Source: Hellea sp.
GTDB taxonomy: Bacteria > Pseudomonadota > Alphaproteobacteria > Caulobacterales > Maricaulaceae
Length of the DNA: 64,000 nt
Assembly (NCBI GenBank): GCA_020627655.1
Contig: JAHDGM010000001.1
Location: 11,222-75,221, forward strand
Direction of reading: 5' to 3'
Shown piece after piece: positions 44,320-54,284 of the stretch. Both the position numbers and the translations under genes were made by a program. The stretch's first letter is position 1, and every line of letters begins with the position of its first letter. The notes below the pieces were generated by a model. The model searched no databases and was not told the origin of the DNA. It worked only from the letters and a program-made list of their open reading frames with translations.

Positions 44320-44421
44320 ATCCTGAGCCGGTTAGTAAGGTTATTCGGTTGCGCGAAGCGCTGAATTCGTTAACAAACGTAAACAAATGCGGTTAACGAG
44401 ACGTTACTATTTGAGGCCTGT

Positions 44422-45825
44422 ATGCGCGCGATATTCAGAAAAACACAGCAAACCCGTGAAGGCGAGGCGCCTATCCCGATCTGGGTTTGCAGGCCTGATG
44501 ATGTTGATGGAGTTCTGGCAGGTTTAGGGCCGCTGCAACGCAGTTTTGCAAAAACGAAAAAGTTTTTGGGGGAGGCTGGGCAGCGTGTTGAATTACCCTC
44601 AGATGATGGGAGTATTAGCGGGGTTCTGGCTGGTGTTGGCGCGAATATGCAGGATGAACTTGGTCCTATACAGACGGGCCGGTTATCGTCTGCGCTAAGA
44701 GAAGGGGTTTATACATTAGAGCATATTCCGTCCGATTGGGATGGAGACTTAGCTGCAATTGGATGGGGTTTGGGTGCCTATAAATTTGATGGTTATCTGA
44801 AAGAACAGAAAAACTTCCCGGTCTTAGTATTGTATGGATATGACAATGCAGAAGAGATAGAAAATATCGTTGAAGCCATTCATCTGGGTCGTGATCTGAT
44901 AAATACACCGCCGAATGATATGGGGCCGGAAGCCCTGGAAGCAGCAGCCCGAATGATGGGCGAAGAATATGGAGCGAAGATTTCGGTTATCCGCGGGAAA
45001 GAACTGCTGGATCAGAACTATCCCATGATCCATGCCGTTGGCCGCGCAGCACATGAAGAGCCCCGTTTGGTCGAGCTTGAATGGGGCAATCCCGAGCATC
45101 CACGCCTGGCAATTTGCGGCAAGGGCATCACATTTGATACCGGCGGTGTAAACATTAAATCGGCCAGTAGTGCCAGATTGATGAAAAAGGATATGGGCGG
45201 CGCTGCACATGCCATAGCTCTGGCGAAAATGATCATGGCGGGTCAGCTGAAAGTTCGCCTGCACATGTTACTCGCGATCGCTGAAAATTCGGTCTCAGCA
45301 GGCGCTTATCGACCAGGCGATATCTTACAGTCACGCGCGGGCAAGACAGTTGAAATTGATAATACGGATGCTGAAGGACGGCTCGTCCTAGGCGACGCTT
45401 TGACCAAGGCCAGCGAGGACGACCCTGTCTTGATGATTGATTTTGCGACTTTAACCGGTGCGGCTCGTGTGGCCCTTGGCCCGACTTTGCCGCCCTTTTT
45501 TACAAATCATGCGGCAGCTGTAGAACCTGTATTGAAATACACCAACGAAGTTTATGACCCTGTCTGGCATATGCCCTTATGGGCACCTTATATGCGACTG
45601 CTAAAGTCACCAATTGCAGATATGAAAAATGCAGGCGGAGGGTTTGCAGGTTGTATCACTGCAGCGCTTTTCCTGGAGCAGTTCGTTATGGATAAACCAT
45701 GGATGCATTTTGACGTCTATGGCTGGAATCCGACTGCGCTTCCTGGGCATCCCGCAGGCGGTGAAATGTTCGCGTTACGCGGATTATATCAATGGATAAA
45801 AAGCGGTGGTCTTAACCAGCTTTAA
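44422..45825 (+). CDS. M17 leucyl aminopeptidase family protein
   Basis: This 467-residue cytosolic zinc/manganese aminopeptidase shows the M17 signature NTDAEGRLVLGDAL near residue 315, and KDMGGAAHAIALA with the catalytic Lys before it. The N-terminal domain is diverged from PepA and closer to the PepB-like group in alphaproteobacteria. Its 3' end overlaps the converging acyltransferase gene by 14 bp. The likely role is peptide breakdown and recycling. Confidence 0.92.
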   Translation: MRAIFRKTQQTREGEAPIPIWVCRPDDVDGVLAGLGPLQRSFAKTKKFLGEAGQRVELPSDDGSISGVLAGVGANMQDELGPIQTGRLSSALREGVYTLEHIPSDWDGDLAAIGWGLGAYKFDGYLKEQKNFPVLVLYGYDNAEEIENIVEAIHLGRDLINTPPNDMGPEALEAAARMMGEEYGAKISVIRGKELLDQNYPMIHAVGRAAHEEPRLVELEWGNPEHPRLAICGKGITFDTGGVNIKSASSARLMKKDMGGAAHAIALAKMIMAGQLKVRLHMLLAIAENSVSAGAYRPGDILQSRAGKTVEIDNTDAEGRLVLGDALTKASEDDPVLMIDFATLTGAARVALGPTLPPFFTNHAAAVEPVLKYTNEVYDPVWHMPLWAPYMRLLKSPIADMKNAGGGFAGCITAALFLEQFVMDKPWMHFDVYGWNPTALPGHPAGGEMFALRGLYQWIKSGGLNQL

Positions 45826-46900
45826 GCTGTGGCGTTGGCTCAATTAGTCTTTTTGTCCAATCATAGCTACGCGCACTGACGAGTTTATGTGCACCCGATG
45901 ACAGTATGAGTGTAACCGGTAGAGAGAGCGCGATAAGCTGCCATGATGTAATTTCAGGCAGGGCCAAAAGAAGCATCTGTGAAACCGGCCAATTCAGAAG
46001 ATAAATAGCCAGTGCCAATGCTGGCCAGTTATTTAGCATTTTCATCTGATCAGTTTTTAAAGAGAGAATTGTAAAAGCCATCCAGCTCCAGGCGCAGGTT
46101 AAAAGAATTTCAATGACGGGGCTCCACTGCAGGAAGCTAAACCAGATCACAGCTGTCGCAAAAAAGGCGATTGTAATGGCCATATTAGTACGAACAGACT
46201 TTGGGAGTTTGTCACGCCAAGCAAAGACGCTCATACCGGCTAGAAAAGGCCATCCCAGTCTTGCCGCTAACATAAGATTGTCAGGAACATCACCGCCATT
46301 AACGTAATAATACTGCATAGTGAAATGACAAAATATGGCACTCAGTGTAATGAAAAGGGTAAGTCTTTTGTTTTTGAAAAACCCAAAGAAGTGCCCAAGA
46401 CTGGCTGCGATATGTGCAATCAAGCCCCACTTTAAGGTCCAAATGGCTCCCTGTATCAGGCACATATATTTGGCATCGTCCAATAAGCCGGGTAGAGGTT
46501 CACCGGGACGTAGGCAGCTGACTGTGCCTAGAAAATACACACCGAGTTTTTTCACCGTATCCCCCAGAGAATCTGAGCTGACACCGAAAAGTGGGTAAAT
46601 AACTAAAACTGAAATAAGGGTTACAAACGCCAATAAGGGTAGATTACGTCCTGCGCGGGAGATCAGATATTTTTTGATTGAACCATGTCGGTTCAGACTC
46701 CGCATGGCCATAATGCCGGAAATAAAAAATAAAAGCGAAATACCGATCCAGCTGGGATCATAGCCTAAATGGGCCAGCTTTTCGGTTTCCCCGGGGCCAA
46801 TAGGCATAGTCGAAGCATACCCTAACGCAATCATCAAAACGATGAATATCCGCACAGCGTTAAGTTTGTGCAGATTGAAATCTGTCGTTTTTTCAGTCAT
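45812..46900 (-). CDS. Acyltransferase-3 (OafA-like) membrane protein
   Basis: This protein of about 362 residues has around ten transmembrane segments. The N-terminal NAVRIFIVLMIALGYA occupies the place of the acyltransferase-3 opening (RxxALxxVxxxH), and WIGISLLFFISGIMAMRSLNRHGSIKKYLISRAGRNLP is the FFVLSGFLxxxS..FxxRRxxRIxP region of the family. The catalytic His is not obvious, so activity is uncertain. Such proteins O-acylate cell-surface sugars. ATG 46900 fits the usual start; upstream in-frame TTG 46951 would add 17 atypical residues. Confidence 0.7.
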   Translation of the reverse strand: MTEKTTDFNLHKLNAVRIFIVLMIALGYASTMPIGPGETEKLAHLGYDPSWIGISLLFFISGIMAMRSLNRHGSIKKYLISRAGRNLPLLAFVTLISVLVIYPLFGVSSDSLGDTVKKLGVYFLGTVSCLRPGEPLPGLLDDAKYMCLIQGAIWTLKWGLIAHIAASLGHFFGFFKNKRLTLFITLSAIFCHFTMQYYYVNGGDVPDNLMLAARLGWPFLAGMSVFAWRDKLPKSVRTNMAITIAFFATAVIWFSFLQWSPVIEILLTCAWSWMAFTILSLKTDQMKMLNNWPALALAIYLLNWPVSQMLLLALPEITSWQLIALSLPVTLILSSGAHKLVSARSYDWTKRLIEPTPQLKAG

Positions 46901-47103
46901 TTTTGCTACACAGTACCCGTAAAAGTGGTGTTGATGCATATATTGCGCCAAAAAAGTTTAAAATGTGTTGGAAAATACTGAATCTTTTGAATCGCTTAGG
47001 CGAAAGTAAAGGGTCCTTCTTAATATCCGCCTTGACCGGAGAATCTCTCTTATGCGATTCTGTTTATTCAGTCAGTGATTTGCATCATAATAAGAGGGGA
47101 TTT

Positions 47104-47475
47104 ATGTCGCGACGTGTCGTGCCGGTAAAGTTTAATCGCCGTGATGCTTTATCATTATGGCATGATGTTACCATGACCAGCGTGCTTGAAACCGGACCTG
47201 ATTTATCCTCGCGCCAACAAGCCCTTATGATGACCGTATATCTGGAAACAGGGCCTCACACGGTACGTTCTTTGGCGGCCAAACTAAATGTCACTAAAGC
47301 CGTTATAACGCGGGCTATTGATAGCCTAGAGTCGCAGAGATTTGTTCGGAGATGCCCCGACCCCAAGGATAAGCGATCAGTTATCATTGAGCGAACAGGA
47401 CGGGGTTCAAATTATCTGAGCGATTTTGCCGAACGCATTCGTGGACACTTGATCAATGGATCACAAGTCGCCTAA
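47104..47475 (+). CDS. MarR-type winged-helix regulator
   Basis: This 123-residue protein has a winged helix with HTVRSLAAKLNVTKAVITRAIDSLESQRFVRRCPDPKDKRSVIIERTGRG, the MarR recognition helix plus the D-x-R wing motif. ATG 47104 was chosen because GAGGGGA sits just before it; longer frames lack a ribosome-binding site. It precedes an NlpC/P60 peptidase by 8 bp, so the regulator and the wall hydrolase are probably co-transcribed. The ligand is unknown. Confidence 0.85.
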   Translation: MSRRVVPVKFNRRDALSLWHDVTMTSVLETGPDLSSRQQALMMTVYLETGPHTVRSLAAKLNVTKAVITRAIDSLESQRFVRRCPDPKDKRSVIIERTGRGSNYLSDFAERIRGHLINGSQVA

Positions 47476-47483
47476 TCTAGGGC

Positions 47484-48314
47484 ATGCGTAGACGCGACCC
47501 CAGAAATTTTATCGACATAGCCAAGTGGCCGTTACTGGAAACACTTATTGTAGATGTTCCTTCGACTTTTACCCGGTCCAAGCCGCGCCCGAGTGCATCA
47601 GCCGGAACGCAGCTCATTTATGGGCAGCGGTTCAATGTTCATCGCCGTGGACGCGGCTGGGTTTGGGGGCAATCTGTCTATAACCTGCCCGGAGCAGAAT
47701 ATTCCGGCTATGTGGGCTGGGTAAGGGGGGCTCATCTCGGCGGCCTTCAAAAGGCACCAGAATTTAAAGTGACCGTTTTATCAGCGCCTGTGTTTAAAGC
47801 GAGCTCTATCAAAAGCCCGGTATTAATGTATCTGCCTCTAGGTGCTCAGCTAACAGGACAGGCTAGTGAGGGCTTTCTTGAATTGGCAAATGGTTTTGTG
47901 GACTTAAAACATACCGACCCGGTTAATGCTCAATCGCGGGCCAAAGACTGGGTGGCGATTGCTGAATCTATGATCGGACAGCCTTATATATGGGGTGGCG
48001 TGAGCAGTCATGGCCTGGATTGCACCGGACTGGTGCAAACGTCTCTGCGTATGTTTGGCCTGGACGCGCCGCGGGATTCTGATCAACAGGCAGGCCTTGG
48101 CGAAGCCGTTCCAATCACATCAGGGCTTTTAGGTTTAAAACGCGGGGATCTTGTTTTTTGGCAAGGGCATGTTGGGATTATGATGTCGCCAACGCGGCTT
48201 TTACACGCCAATGCTTTTCATATGATTGTTGCGACCGAGCCGCTTAAAACGGCTGCGACGCGCATTGTTAAAAGCGCCGGTCCTATAACGGCAATCCGGC
48301 GGCTGAACTTTTAA
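47484..48314 (+). CDS. NlpC/P60 (C40) cell-wall peptidase
   Basis: This 276-residue protein has two SH3-like segments (about residues 15-150) followed by an NlpC/P60 domain. The catalytic residues are Cys180 (LDCTGLVQ), His229 (GHVGIM) and His241 (LHANAF). This layout matches YkfC/Dipeptidyl-peptidase VI-like enzymes that cut gamma-D-Glu-diamino acid bonds in peptidoglycan peptides. No clear signal peptide is visible, consistent with a cytosolic recycling enzyme. It overlaps the 3' end of the convergent PQQ dehydrogenase by four bases. Confidence 0.9.
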   Translation: MRRRDPRNFIDIAKWPLLETLIVDVPSTFTRSKPRPSASAGTQLIYGQRFNVHRRGRGWVWGQSVYNLPGAEYSGYVGWVRGAHLGGLQKAPEFKVTVLSAPVFKASSIKSPVLMYLPLGAQLTGQASEGFLELANGFVDLKHTDPVNAQSRAKDWVAIAESMIGQPYIWGGVSSHGLDCTGLVQTSLRMFGLDAPRDSDQQAGLGEAVPITSGLLGLKRGDLVFWQGHVGIMMSPTRLLHANAFHMIVATEPLKTAATRIVKSAGPITAIRRLNF

Positions 48315-50431
48315 TCATCAATCGTATTATAGAATGTTTGATCGCGACCTTTTCTGGCTTCCGATATGACATAGGCGCGAATGGCTTCGACTGTATCCGT
48401 GTCATAAACATCAGAAAATTTGGGCATTCCGTTTTCGGCGAGCATACCGTCGCGGACAACTTCCTGCCAAAGATCAGGGTCTCGCGTAATGCCTGAATAT
48501 TGAAGATTCGGGACAAGGCCTGAAGCAAAGGCGTGGTCGCCGTGACAGACGACGCAGCTATTAGCATAAGCTTGGTGTCCCTTAGTCAGGGCTTCTGCGC
48601 TGATATCAACTGGATCCGGGAGATCAAACTCCGGAATATGTTCAGCTTCTGGCGCAGGGAGCTGACTATCCGCGCCTAATTTAAACACCAGAACACGCCC
48701 TGAGTTAAAGTCACTCCCTGAGGGCATTACGCCGCCATATCCCAAGACATATGATCCGCCATAGCCTGAGGCCACAGCAACATATTGCTCTTCATCAAGT
48801 TCGTAAGTAACCGGCGCAGCGACAATGCCGGATTGAGAAAAGAACTTCCAAAGCTGATCGCCGGTCTTGGCGTTATAAGCGGCAAAATGCGCGTCACCGG
48901 TGCCTTGAAAAACCAGATTACCAGCGGTTGATAATATACCGCCATTCCACGGGCCGTTATGTTCAAAACTCCAGGCAGCTTCTTGTTTGACAGGGTCCCA
49001 GGCGAGCAGGCGGCCTTTGACCATGGATTTCAGAGCTTTAAATGTTGCTCTGTCAGATGGTAGTAGGGCGATGGTAAAATCTGTACCAGTGTTCCAAGTG
49101 CCTGGTATATGTTTATAGTCAGCGCGATTGCCGTAAACCCAGGGGGCTTCTTGGGCTGGTATATAAACAAGACCTGTGTCGGGGCTAAAAGACATTGGAT
49201 GCCAGTTATGAGCCCCGAGCGGCCCCGGTAATTGCAGATATGGTTCTTTGTCATAATAACGCGCGGCTTCTATCTCAACAGGGCGTCCTGTTTCCTGATC
49301 AATATGTGTGGCCCAATTAACATCGACAAAATTCTTAGCGGAAATGAATTTCCCGCTTTCGCGGTCGATCACATAAAAGAACCCGTTTTTAGGTGCCTGC
49401 ATGATGACTTTGCGTGTTTCGCCATTGATTTCCAGGTCCGCGAGGATCAGATGCTGCGTCGCTGTATAATCCCAGGTTTCACCGGGTGTGGTCTGATAGT
49501 GCCAGACATATTCGCCCGTATCAGGGCGGACTGCGACCATGGAGGATAAAAATAGATTATCGCCGCCCTCTGGGCTGCGAATGGATTGGTTCCAAGGCGA
49601 GCCATTGCCGACGCCAAAATATAAAAGGTCAAGATCGGGATCATAAGCCATAGCGTCCCAGGCTGTTCCGCCGCCGCCCGCTGTCCACCATTCCCCGTTC
49701 CAGGTCTCGGCTGCCATGGCCATTGTGTCATTTTCAAAACCATCTTCGGGATTACCGGGCACCGTATAGAAGCGCCAATCCATATGACCTGTCTTTGCAT
49801 CATAGGCGCTGATATAGCCGCGTACGCCCAGTTCAGCTCCGCCATTGCCGATAATGACCTTGCCTTTAATAACGCGCGGCGCTCCGGTGATTGTGTAGGG
49901 TTTGGATTTGTCGATTGTCAGCTTTTCCCAAATGACACTGCCCGTCTTAGCGTTCAGGGCGACAAGGCGGCCATCAATAGTTGCCGTAAATACTTTGTCG
50001 CCCCAGATGGCGACGCCCCGATTAACAAGGTCGCAACAGGCATTACTGGCTTGAACCATGTCAATCTCGGGTTCGTATGACCAGAGTTCTTCGCCGGTTC
50101 GCGCATCCAGCGCATAAACCACGTTAAAGGTCGATGTCACATACATGATGCCGTTATTGATAATAGGCGTAGCCTCAATACCGCGGCTGGAGTTCAGATC
50201 AAAAGACCAGGCAAGTCCTAATTGGCTGACATTGTCGGTGTTTACTTGGGTAAGCGGAGAATGGCGCTGCTCATCATAAGTGCGTCCATAAGACAGCCAC
50301 CCATCATTACTGGCCTCTATTATTTGCTCCGCGCCGATGGTCGCGCTAGGGCTTGATTTTACAGTTTCGCTTTTTTTACAAGCCGTGAAAGCCAGAGCTG
50401 AAGCCGCTGCCACTACTAACCATTTACGCAT
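48311..50431 (-). CDS. PQQ-dependent quinohemoprotein alcohol dehydrogenase
   Basis: This 706-residue exported enzyme has a Cys-containing signal region (AFTACKK, possible lipobox), a PQQ beta-propeller with Trp-docking repeats, and the vicinal Cys pair NACCDLVNRG typical of PQQ alcohol dehydrogenases. AHNWHPMSF is present, and a C-terminal cytochrome c domain has CVVCHGDH. It oxidises alcohols in the periplasm and passes electrons to cytochromes. Start ATG 50431 has GGGGAG before it. It is last in an operon with HupE, PPIase and DUF3604 proteins. Confidence 0.92.
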   Translation of the reverse strand: MRKWLVVAAASALAFTACKKSETVKSSPSATIGAEQIIEASNDGWLSYGRTYDEQRHSPLTQVNTDNVSQLGLAWSFDLNSSRGIEATPIINNGIMYVTSTFNVVYALDARTGEELWSYEPEIDMVQASNACCDLVNRGVAIWGDKVFTATIDGRLVALNAKTGSVIWEKLTIDKSKPYTITGAPRVIKGKVIIGNGGAELGVRGYISAYDAKTGHMDWRFYTVPGNPEDGFENDTMAMAAETWNGEWWTAGGGGTAWDAMAYDPDLDLLYFGVGNGSPWNQSIRSPEGGDNLFLSSMVAVRPDTGEYVWHYQTTPGETWDYTATQHLILADLEINGETRKVIMQAPKNGFFYVIDRESGKFISAKNFVDVNWATHIDQETGRPVEIEAARYYDKEPYLQLPGPLGAHNWHPMSFSPDTGLVYIPAQEAPWVYGNRADYKHIPGTWNTGTDFTIALLPSDRATFKALKSMVKGRLLAWDPVKQEAAWSFEHNGPWNGGILSTAGNLVFQGTGDAHFAAYNAKTGDQLWKFFSQSGIVAAPVTYELDEEQYVAVASGYGGSYVLGYGGVMPSGSDFNSGRVLVFKLGADSQLPAPEAEHIPEFDLPDPVDISAEALTKGHQAYANSCVVCHGDHAFASGLVPNLQYSGITRDPDLWQEVVRDGMLAENGMPKFSDVYDTDTVEAIRAYVISEARKGRDQTFYNTIDD

Positions 50432-50466
50432 GGTTTCTCCCCTAAATATCTTATCCCCTTAACATA

Positions 50467-51456
50467 TCATGCGATATAATCTTTGAGTCGGTCTATCACC
50501 CAGAACATGGCCACCGTTCCGATAGCATAGGTCATGACGACTTCGAGTTTTCTGCCTGCATTGAAAGACATTTTACCTAATAGGGCAAGTAAAATGACAA
50601 ATAGGCCAATGATCAGGAACTGCCCGAGTTCAACGCCCACATTAAATAATAACAGGGCAAGAAGTTCTGTGCCTTTGGGAAGGCCGATATCTGACAGTGC
50701 CGAAGCAAATCCGCAGCCATGAATAAGTCCGATTAAAAATCCGATCACATAAGGCCGCTCTGTGGCCAGGCTTTTATGGCCTTTACGTTTTCGCATAATC
50801 TCGACGGCCAGCAGGACAATACTTAAAGCAATCAGGATTTCCACTGGCCGCGTTGGGATATTTAACAGGCCAAAAGCTGCAAGCCCTAGTGTTAAGCTGT
50901 GCGCGAGCGTAAATGATGTTGCGACTCCAATAATTTGTCGGCGACTCACCAGTAAAACCAGGCCGATGACGAATAATAAATGATCCCAGCCAAATAGAAT
51001 GTGGTCCACGCCAATGCGTAAATATTGTGATGTTTTGGCACCGGAGCTTTCAGAAAGTTCAAAACTAATCCGGTCAGGCTTTAAAAGCTCGCGTTTAATC
51101 TCCCCCGATGAATAATTAATTTCCACAAAGACATCCGTCAAAGTGCGCTCTAGGCCTTCTATGATGATTTGGCCAGAGATGAGATCGCAAGCTAGATTAT
51201 ACCGCTCGGAAATTGTGCCGGATCCAAATGTGCTTTGCGGTGTTCCACTTTTACAGGCGTCGGGAAATACGGGTTTTAACTTCAACCGCTTGCCCGACAA
51301 AACGGGCTGTTTCCAGACCACGTCATAGCTTTGCTCCGCGGTTTGCGTAACCTTTAAAAATGCAGGCCTGACTTCGTGGGCGGCGCTATCATTGGGAAAT
51401 AGAAGCCACAACAAAACCGCCATAGCTGCAATTTGTAAAATCCGCGGCAGCTTCAC
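50467..51456 (-). CDS. HupE/UreJ-type membrane protein
   Basis: This 329-residue protein has a signal peptide ending DSAAHEVRP, a periplasmic beta-rich domain of about 130 residues and then seven transmembrane segments. It carries the HupE_UreJ_2 motifs GVDHILFGWDHLLFVIGL and GLIHGCGFASAL. His and Asp in these resemble metal-binding positions of nickel/cobalt-type permeases. Start GTG 51456 overlaps the PPIase stop (GTGA). HupE proteins of this form often neighbour PPIase and DUF3604 genes; the metal, if any, is unknown. Confidence 0.85.
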   Translation of the reverse strand: MKLPRILQIAAMAVLLWLLFPNDSAAHEVRPAFLKVTQTAEQSYDVVWKQPVLSGKRLKLKPVFPDACKSGTPQSTFGSGTISERYNLACDLISGQIIIEGLERTLTDVFVEINYSSGEIKRELLKPDRISFELSESSGAKTSQYLRIGVDHILFGWDHLLFVIGLVLLVSRRQIIGVATSFTLAHSLTLGLAAFGLLNIPTRPVEILIALSIVLLAVEIMRKRKGHKSLATERPYVIGFLIGLIHGCGFASALSDIGLPKGTELLALLLFNVGVELGQFLIIGLFVILLALLGKMSFNAGRKLEVVMTYAIGTVAMFWVIDRLKDYIA

Positions 51457-52280
51457 GGGGCAATATCCTCTACATCAACTTTGTATTTTTTGAGTAGAGC
51501 TTCGAGCCGTTTCTGATTTTCCGCGCGCGCCGTTTCTTCTTGCCAAGTTGCAGCAACGTCGCTTCGAACATCTTCGAACCGGGCAGGTGTTGCAGGCACG
51601 GTTTCGTTCAGACGAATAATATGGAGGCCAAAGGCGCTTTCTATGGGGCCTTGCCAGTCAGAACTAGCCGGTAACGCGAATAATTTTTCAGCAAAGTTTT
51701 GTCCGAATTTTCGGCTGATATCCGTTTGCGCCGAAGCGGTATAAGTTTTTTGCTCGATAAACGGATCACCTAAGGATTGCCATGTCTCATCACTGACCTG
51801 TGTCATGATGGCGTCCGCGCTTTTATATACATCATCATGCTGAGCCGGGCTTAGATAAATATGGGAAAAGCCGCGTTTTGCAGGCCTATCAAACCGGGCC
51901 TTTCGACTATCAAACCACGCCTTTAGCTCTGCGTCAGAAGGCAAAGCCGGGGGCGCGTTGTCCTGAACCATAAAGCGCATTTTTTGCGCCAGTCGCCGTC
52001 TTATAATGGTATCATTTTCATCAAGGCCCAGACGCTGGGCCTCTCGCATCAGGGCCTGTTCCTCAATATGGGCAAATAATAGGCCTTGTATATCTTCATC
52101 GGTTGGTTGGCGCTGATTTTCCGTTGCGAAAATAGACGCCTGACGCTGAATTTCGGCGGCGCTTACATGAATGGTGTAATCGGCCTTTGTGATATGTCTT
52201 TGCCATATGTCATGGGCCAGAAACAATCCCGCGCCCAAAAGGATGAAGTGAACCAGTGGTTCTCGCAGCCAGTTTTTCAT
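51453..52280 (-). CDS. Parvulin-type peptidyl-prolyl cis-trans isomerase
   Basis: This 275-residue protein has one N-terminal membrane helix (FILLGAGLFLAHDIW), a SurA/PrsA-like helical domain with QRQPTDEDIQGLLFAHIEEQALMREAQRLG, and a parvulin region (GFSHIYLSPAQHDD, FGLHIIRLNE). It probably helps fold exported proteins, perhaps the neighbouring HupE or DUF3604 products. It lies nine bases after the DUF3604 gene and overlaps the HupE start. Confidence 0.85.
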   Translation of the reverse strand: MKNWLREPLVHFILLGAGLFLAHDIWQRHITKADYTIHVSAAEIQRQASIFATENQRQPTDEDIQGLLFAHIEEQALMREAQRLGLDENDTIIRRRLAQKMRFMVQDNAPPALPSDAELKAWFDSRKARFDRPAKRGFSHIYLSPAQHDDVYKSADAIMTQVSDETWQSLGDPFIEQKTYTASAQTDISRKFGQNFAEKLFALPASSDWQGPIESAFGLHIIRLNETVPATPARFEDVRSDVAATWQEETARAENQKRLEALLKKYKVDVEDIAP

Positions 52281-52289
52281 AGGGTTGTT

Positions 52290-54200
52290 TTATTGCGCGT
52301 TATACCAGATCGGCGATGTATAGGCCCGTTCCTGCAAGGTCGGCTTCACTTTCGGCGTCGGTGGTGTTCCTGCTCTCAGAGCATCCCATGTTGACCAGCG
52401 GCAAGTTGGATTTTCCAGAACCCGGACATAATAGGCGGCAGATTGTGAGCCATCAAAATCAGGGTCAGTCCAGAGTGTTTTTAGCTCCGGATCACCTTTG
52501 TCCTGAGAAATTGAACAATCGCTCAAATCAACACGGGCGCCATTATCCGGACATCGATGAGTCGATGGATCGGGCAAACCACCATCAGAACAGGCAATAT
52601 CATAAAGCTTTTCTTTTGGAGCGCCGTCTTCCTGCCAGACTTTGATAACCTGCAAGCGCTGTAGTGGTGCGCTTAGGGAATCTCTCGCGGCCCATACAAT
52701 GAAAGATGGTGCTTTGCTGCTGGCGCTCAGATCGCCGCCCATTGGGACGCCGCCTGTATAGGCTTTGCTGATCAAATCAGCGTCATTGATGATATCCGCG
52801 TCGTAATTATAACCTGCGAACATACGGACTTTTATCCGGGGCCCAGTGGTTGCATAAGTTTCTTTGCGCCGCATGCCGCCAAATATAGCCTCCCTTGTGT
52901 TTTCAGGTGCCCAGACAGCTGCTAATCCAGATGCGCCCCAGTAAGGGAACCAATAGGTTGCGTGATCAGGCAGTTCCACACCTTCCCAGCTCTTCTTGCC
53001 GTCCGGTGGGATAGAGCCGCGCGTTTCCGGGGTGGCGTCCAGGATGCCGACTTTGGACCAGTAATCTTTTTCATCAAATGCGCCGCCGGCCACATGGGAA
53101 TCAGAGGCTCCAATCAGGCCGAACTTATAGGGATTGCTTCCCACATCAGCTTCAATGGCCAGACCGCGGCCTAAAGCTTCTCGAATATAGCTGCCATTGA
53201 TTTTAGATTTGACGGTTGAGCTGAGCAGATATTCATAAATTTCAAAATCCGCCCATTCATCATTAGGTGATAAAGCCGGATGTGTTTCTGATGTGCCTTT
53301 GACCTGTGTCATTTCTACAATAGGCTCGTTGCGCAGTCTTTGCTCAGCATAGGCTTTGGTCATTGGATTGCCGTCAAAGGTTTTCAGGTCAAACATTTCC
53401 CCGTCTGAAACGTTGGAATTATGCGGAATTGCAATTGAGTCGTTTCCGGCTGCTCTTTGGGTATCCATCCAGTCCCATAGATCTTCCGGGTTGACCGAGT
53501 CGAGTGTGGCAAAGAGCCGGTCTGGAGCGCTATCTTCAAAAATCACATTACGGTGCAGATTTCCGCCAATGAAGTCATTGCCGCCATGCTTTCCCTGAGT
53601 CACTGCCGTATATTCATATCCGGCAAAAGTTGTCAGCTTGCCGGGTTCATAATGTTTATCTGCTGTGGCCACGGCGTTTTGCCAAGTCGAGTCGATAAGT
53701 TCCCGGTCATATATTTCCGGATAGGGTTTCCCGCTGCGGATTGAACCGCCCATTTTCCCAAAAGCGGCTGTAACCACTTCCGTGTCAGTTCCAAACATGC
53801 CCTGGGCTAGCTCTACTTTGGATAAAGGGCTGTCTGGATCGTTCATGGCTGGAAGGATGCCCATATAAGCGCCGTGGTCGGTGGTCGCGACAAAATCCAA
53901 AGGGTCCCCCCAGATTTTGATGTCATATCCGGCTGGGTGACGCACAGTTTCCCCCTTGGCAAAGCGGTACACATCATCAGGCGTACTGCGGACATTAAAA
54001 ATATAGGCATCAAAAGAGTTTTTTGTATGAACGTGAAGTTCACCAAAATAGGCGTTCATGGGAAGGTTTTCGGCTGAGCTTTGGGCCGTTACCTGAGATG
54101 TTTTTTCCGGCGCTGTTTCAGAGCTATTAGTTTTATTATCCCCGTTTGAGCAGGCTGCAATAGTTAGAGCCATGAAACTGGCTGTCAAAAATCTTTGCAT
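52290..54200 (-). CDS. DUF3604 lipoprotein (PHP-like putative metal hydrolase)
   Basis: This protein of about 636 residues has a lipoprotein signal (LTIAACSNG). The DUF3604 core follows: YFGELHVHTKNSFDAY, FVATTDHGAYMG, IPHNSNVSDG and IGASDSHVAG, whose His and Asp residues are arranged as in PHP-type phosphoesterases. The C-terminal part includes WVWA-like ARDSLSAPLQRLQVIKVW. Substrate is unknown. ATG 54200 was chosen with GGGG six bases before it. It leads a leftward operon with PPIase, HupE and PQQ dehydrogenase genes. Confidence 0.88.
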   Translation of the reverse strand: MQRFLTASFMALTIAACSNGDNKTNSSETAPEKTSQVTAQSSAENLPMNAYFGELHVHTKNSFDAYIFNVRSTPDDVYRFAKGETVRHPAGYDIKIWGDPLDFVATTDHGAYMGILPAMNDPDSPLSKVELAQGMFGTDTEVVTAAFGKMGGSIRSGKPYPEIYDRELIDSTWQNAVATADKHYEPGKLTTFAGYEYTAVTQGKHGGNDFIGGNLHRNVIFEDSAPDRLFATLDSVNPEDLWDWMDTQRAAGNDSIAIPHNSNVSDGEMFDLKTFDGNPMTKAYAEQRLRNEPIVEMTQVKGTSETHPALSPNDEWADFEIYEYLLSSTVKSKINGSYIREALGRGLAIEADVGSNPYKFGLIGASDSHVAGGAFDEKDYWSKVGILDATPETRGSIPPDGKKSWEGVELPDHATYWFPYWGASGLAAVWAPENTREAIFGGMRRKETYATTGPRIKVRMFAGYNYDADIINDADLISKAYTGGVPMGGDLSASSKAPSFIVWAARDSLSAPLQRLQVIKVWQEDGAPKEKLYDIACSDGGLPDPSTHRCPDNGARVDLSDCSISQDKGDPELKTLWTDPDFDGSQSAAYYVRVLENPTCRWSTWDALRAGTPPTPKVKPTLQERAYTSPIWYNAQ

Positions 54201-54284
54201 GTTAATCCCCATATGTTTTTCGATAGAGTAAGGTTCTAACACAGCGAGTGCAATATATTTCTAATTCCAAATGCTACCTGCTTA

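Noticed and set aside
44393-44407. TTAA-N7-TTAC as a CtrA box before the M17 aminopeptidase
   Set aside because: One mismatch and only 14 bp before the start codon, so likely chance.
46903-47103. N-terminal extension of the MarR-type gene
   Set aside because: No ribosome-binding site or MarR-like sequence in the extension; ATG 47104 has a strong Shine-Dalgarno sequence.
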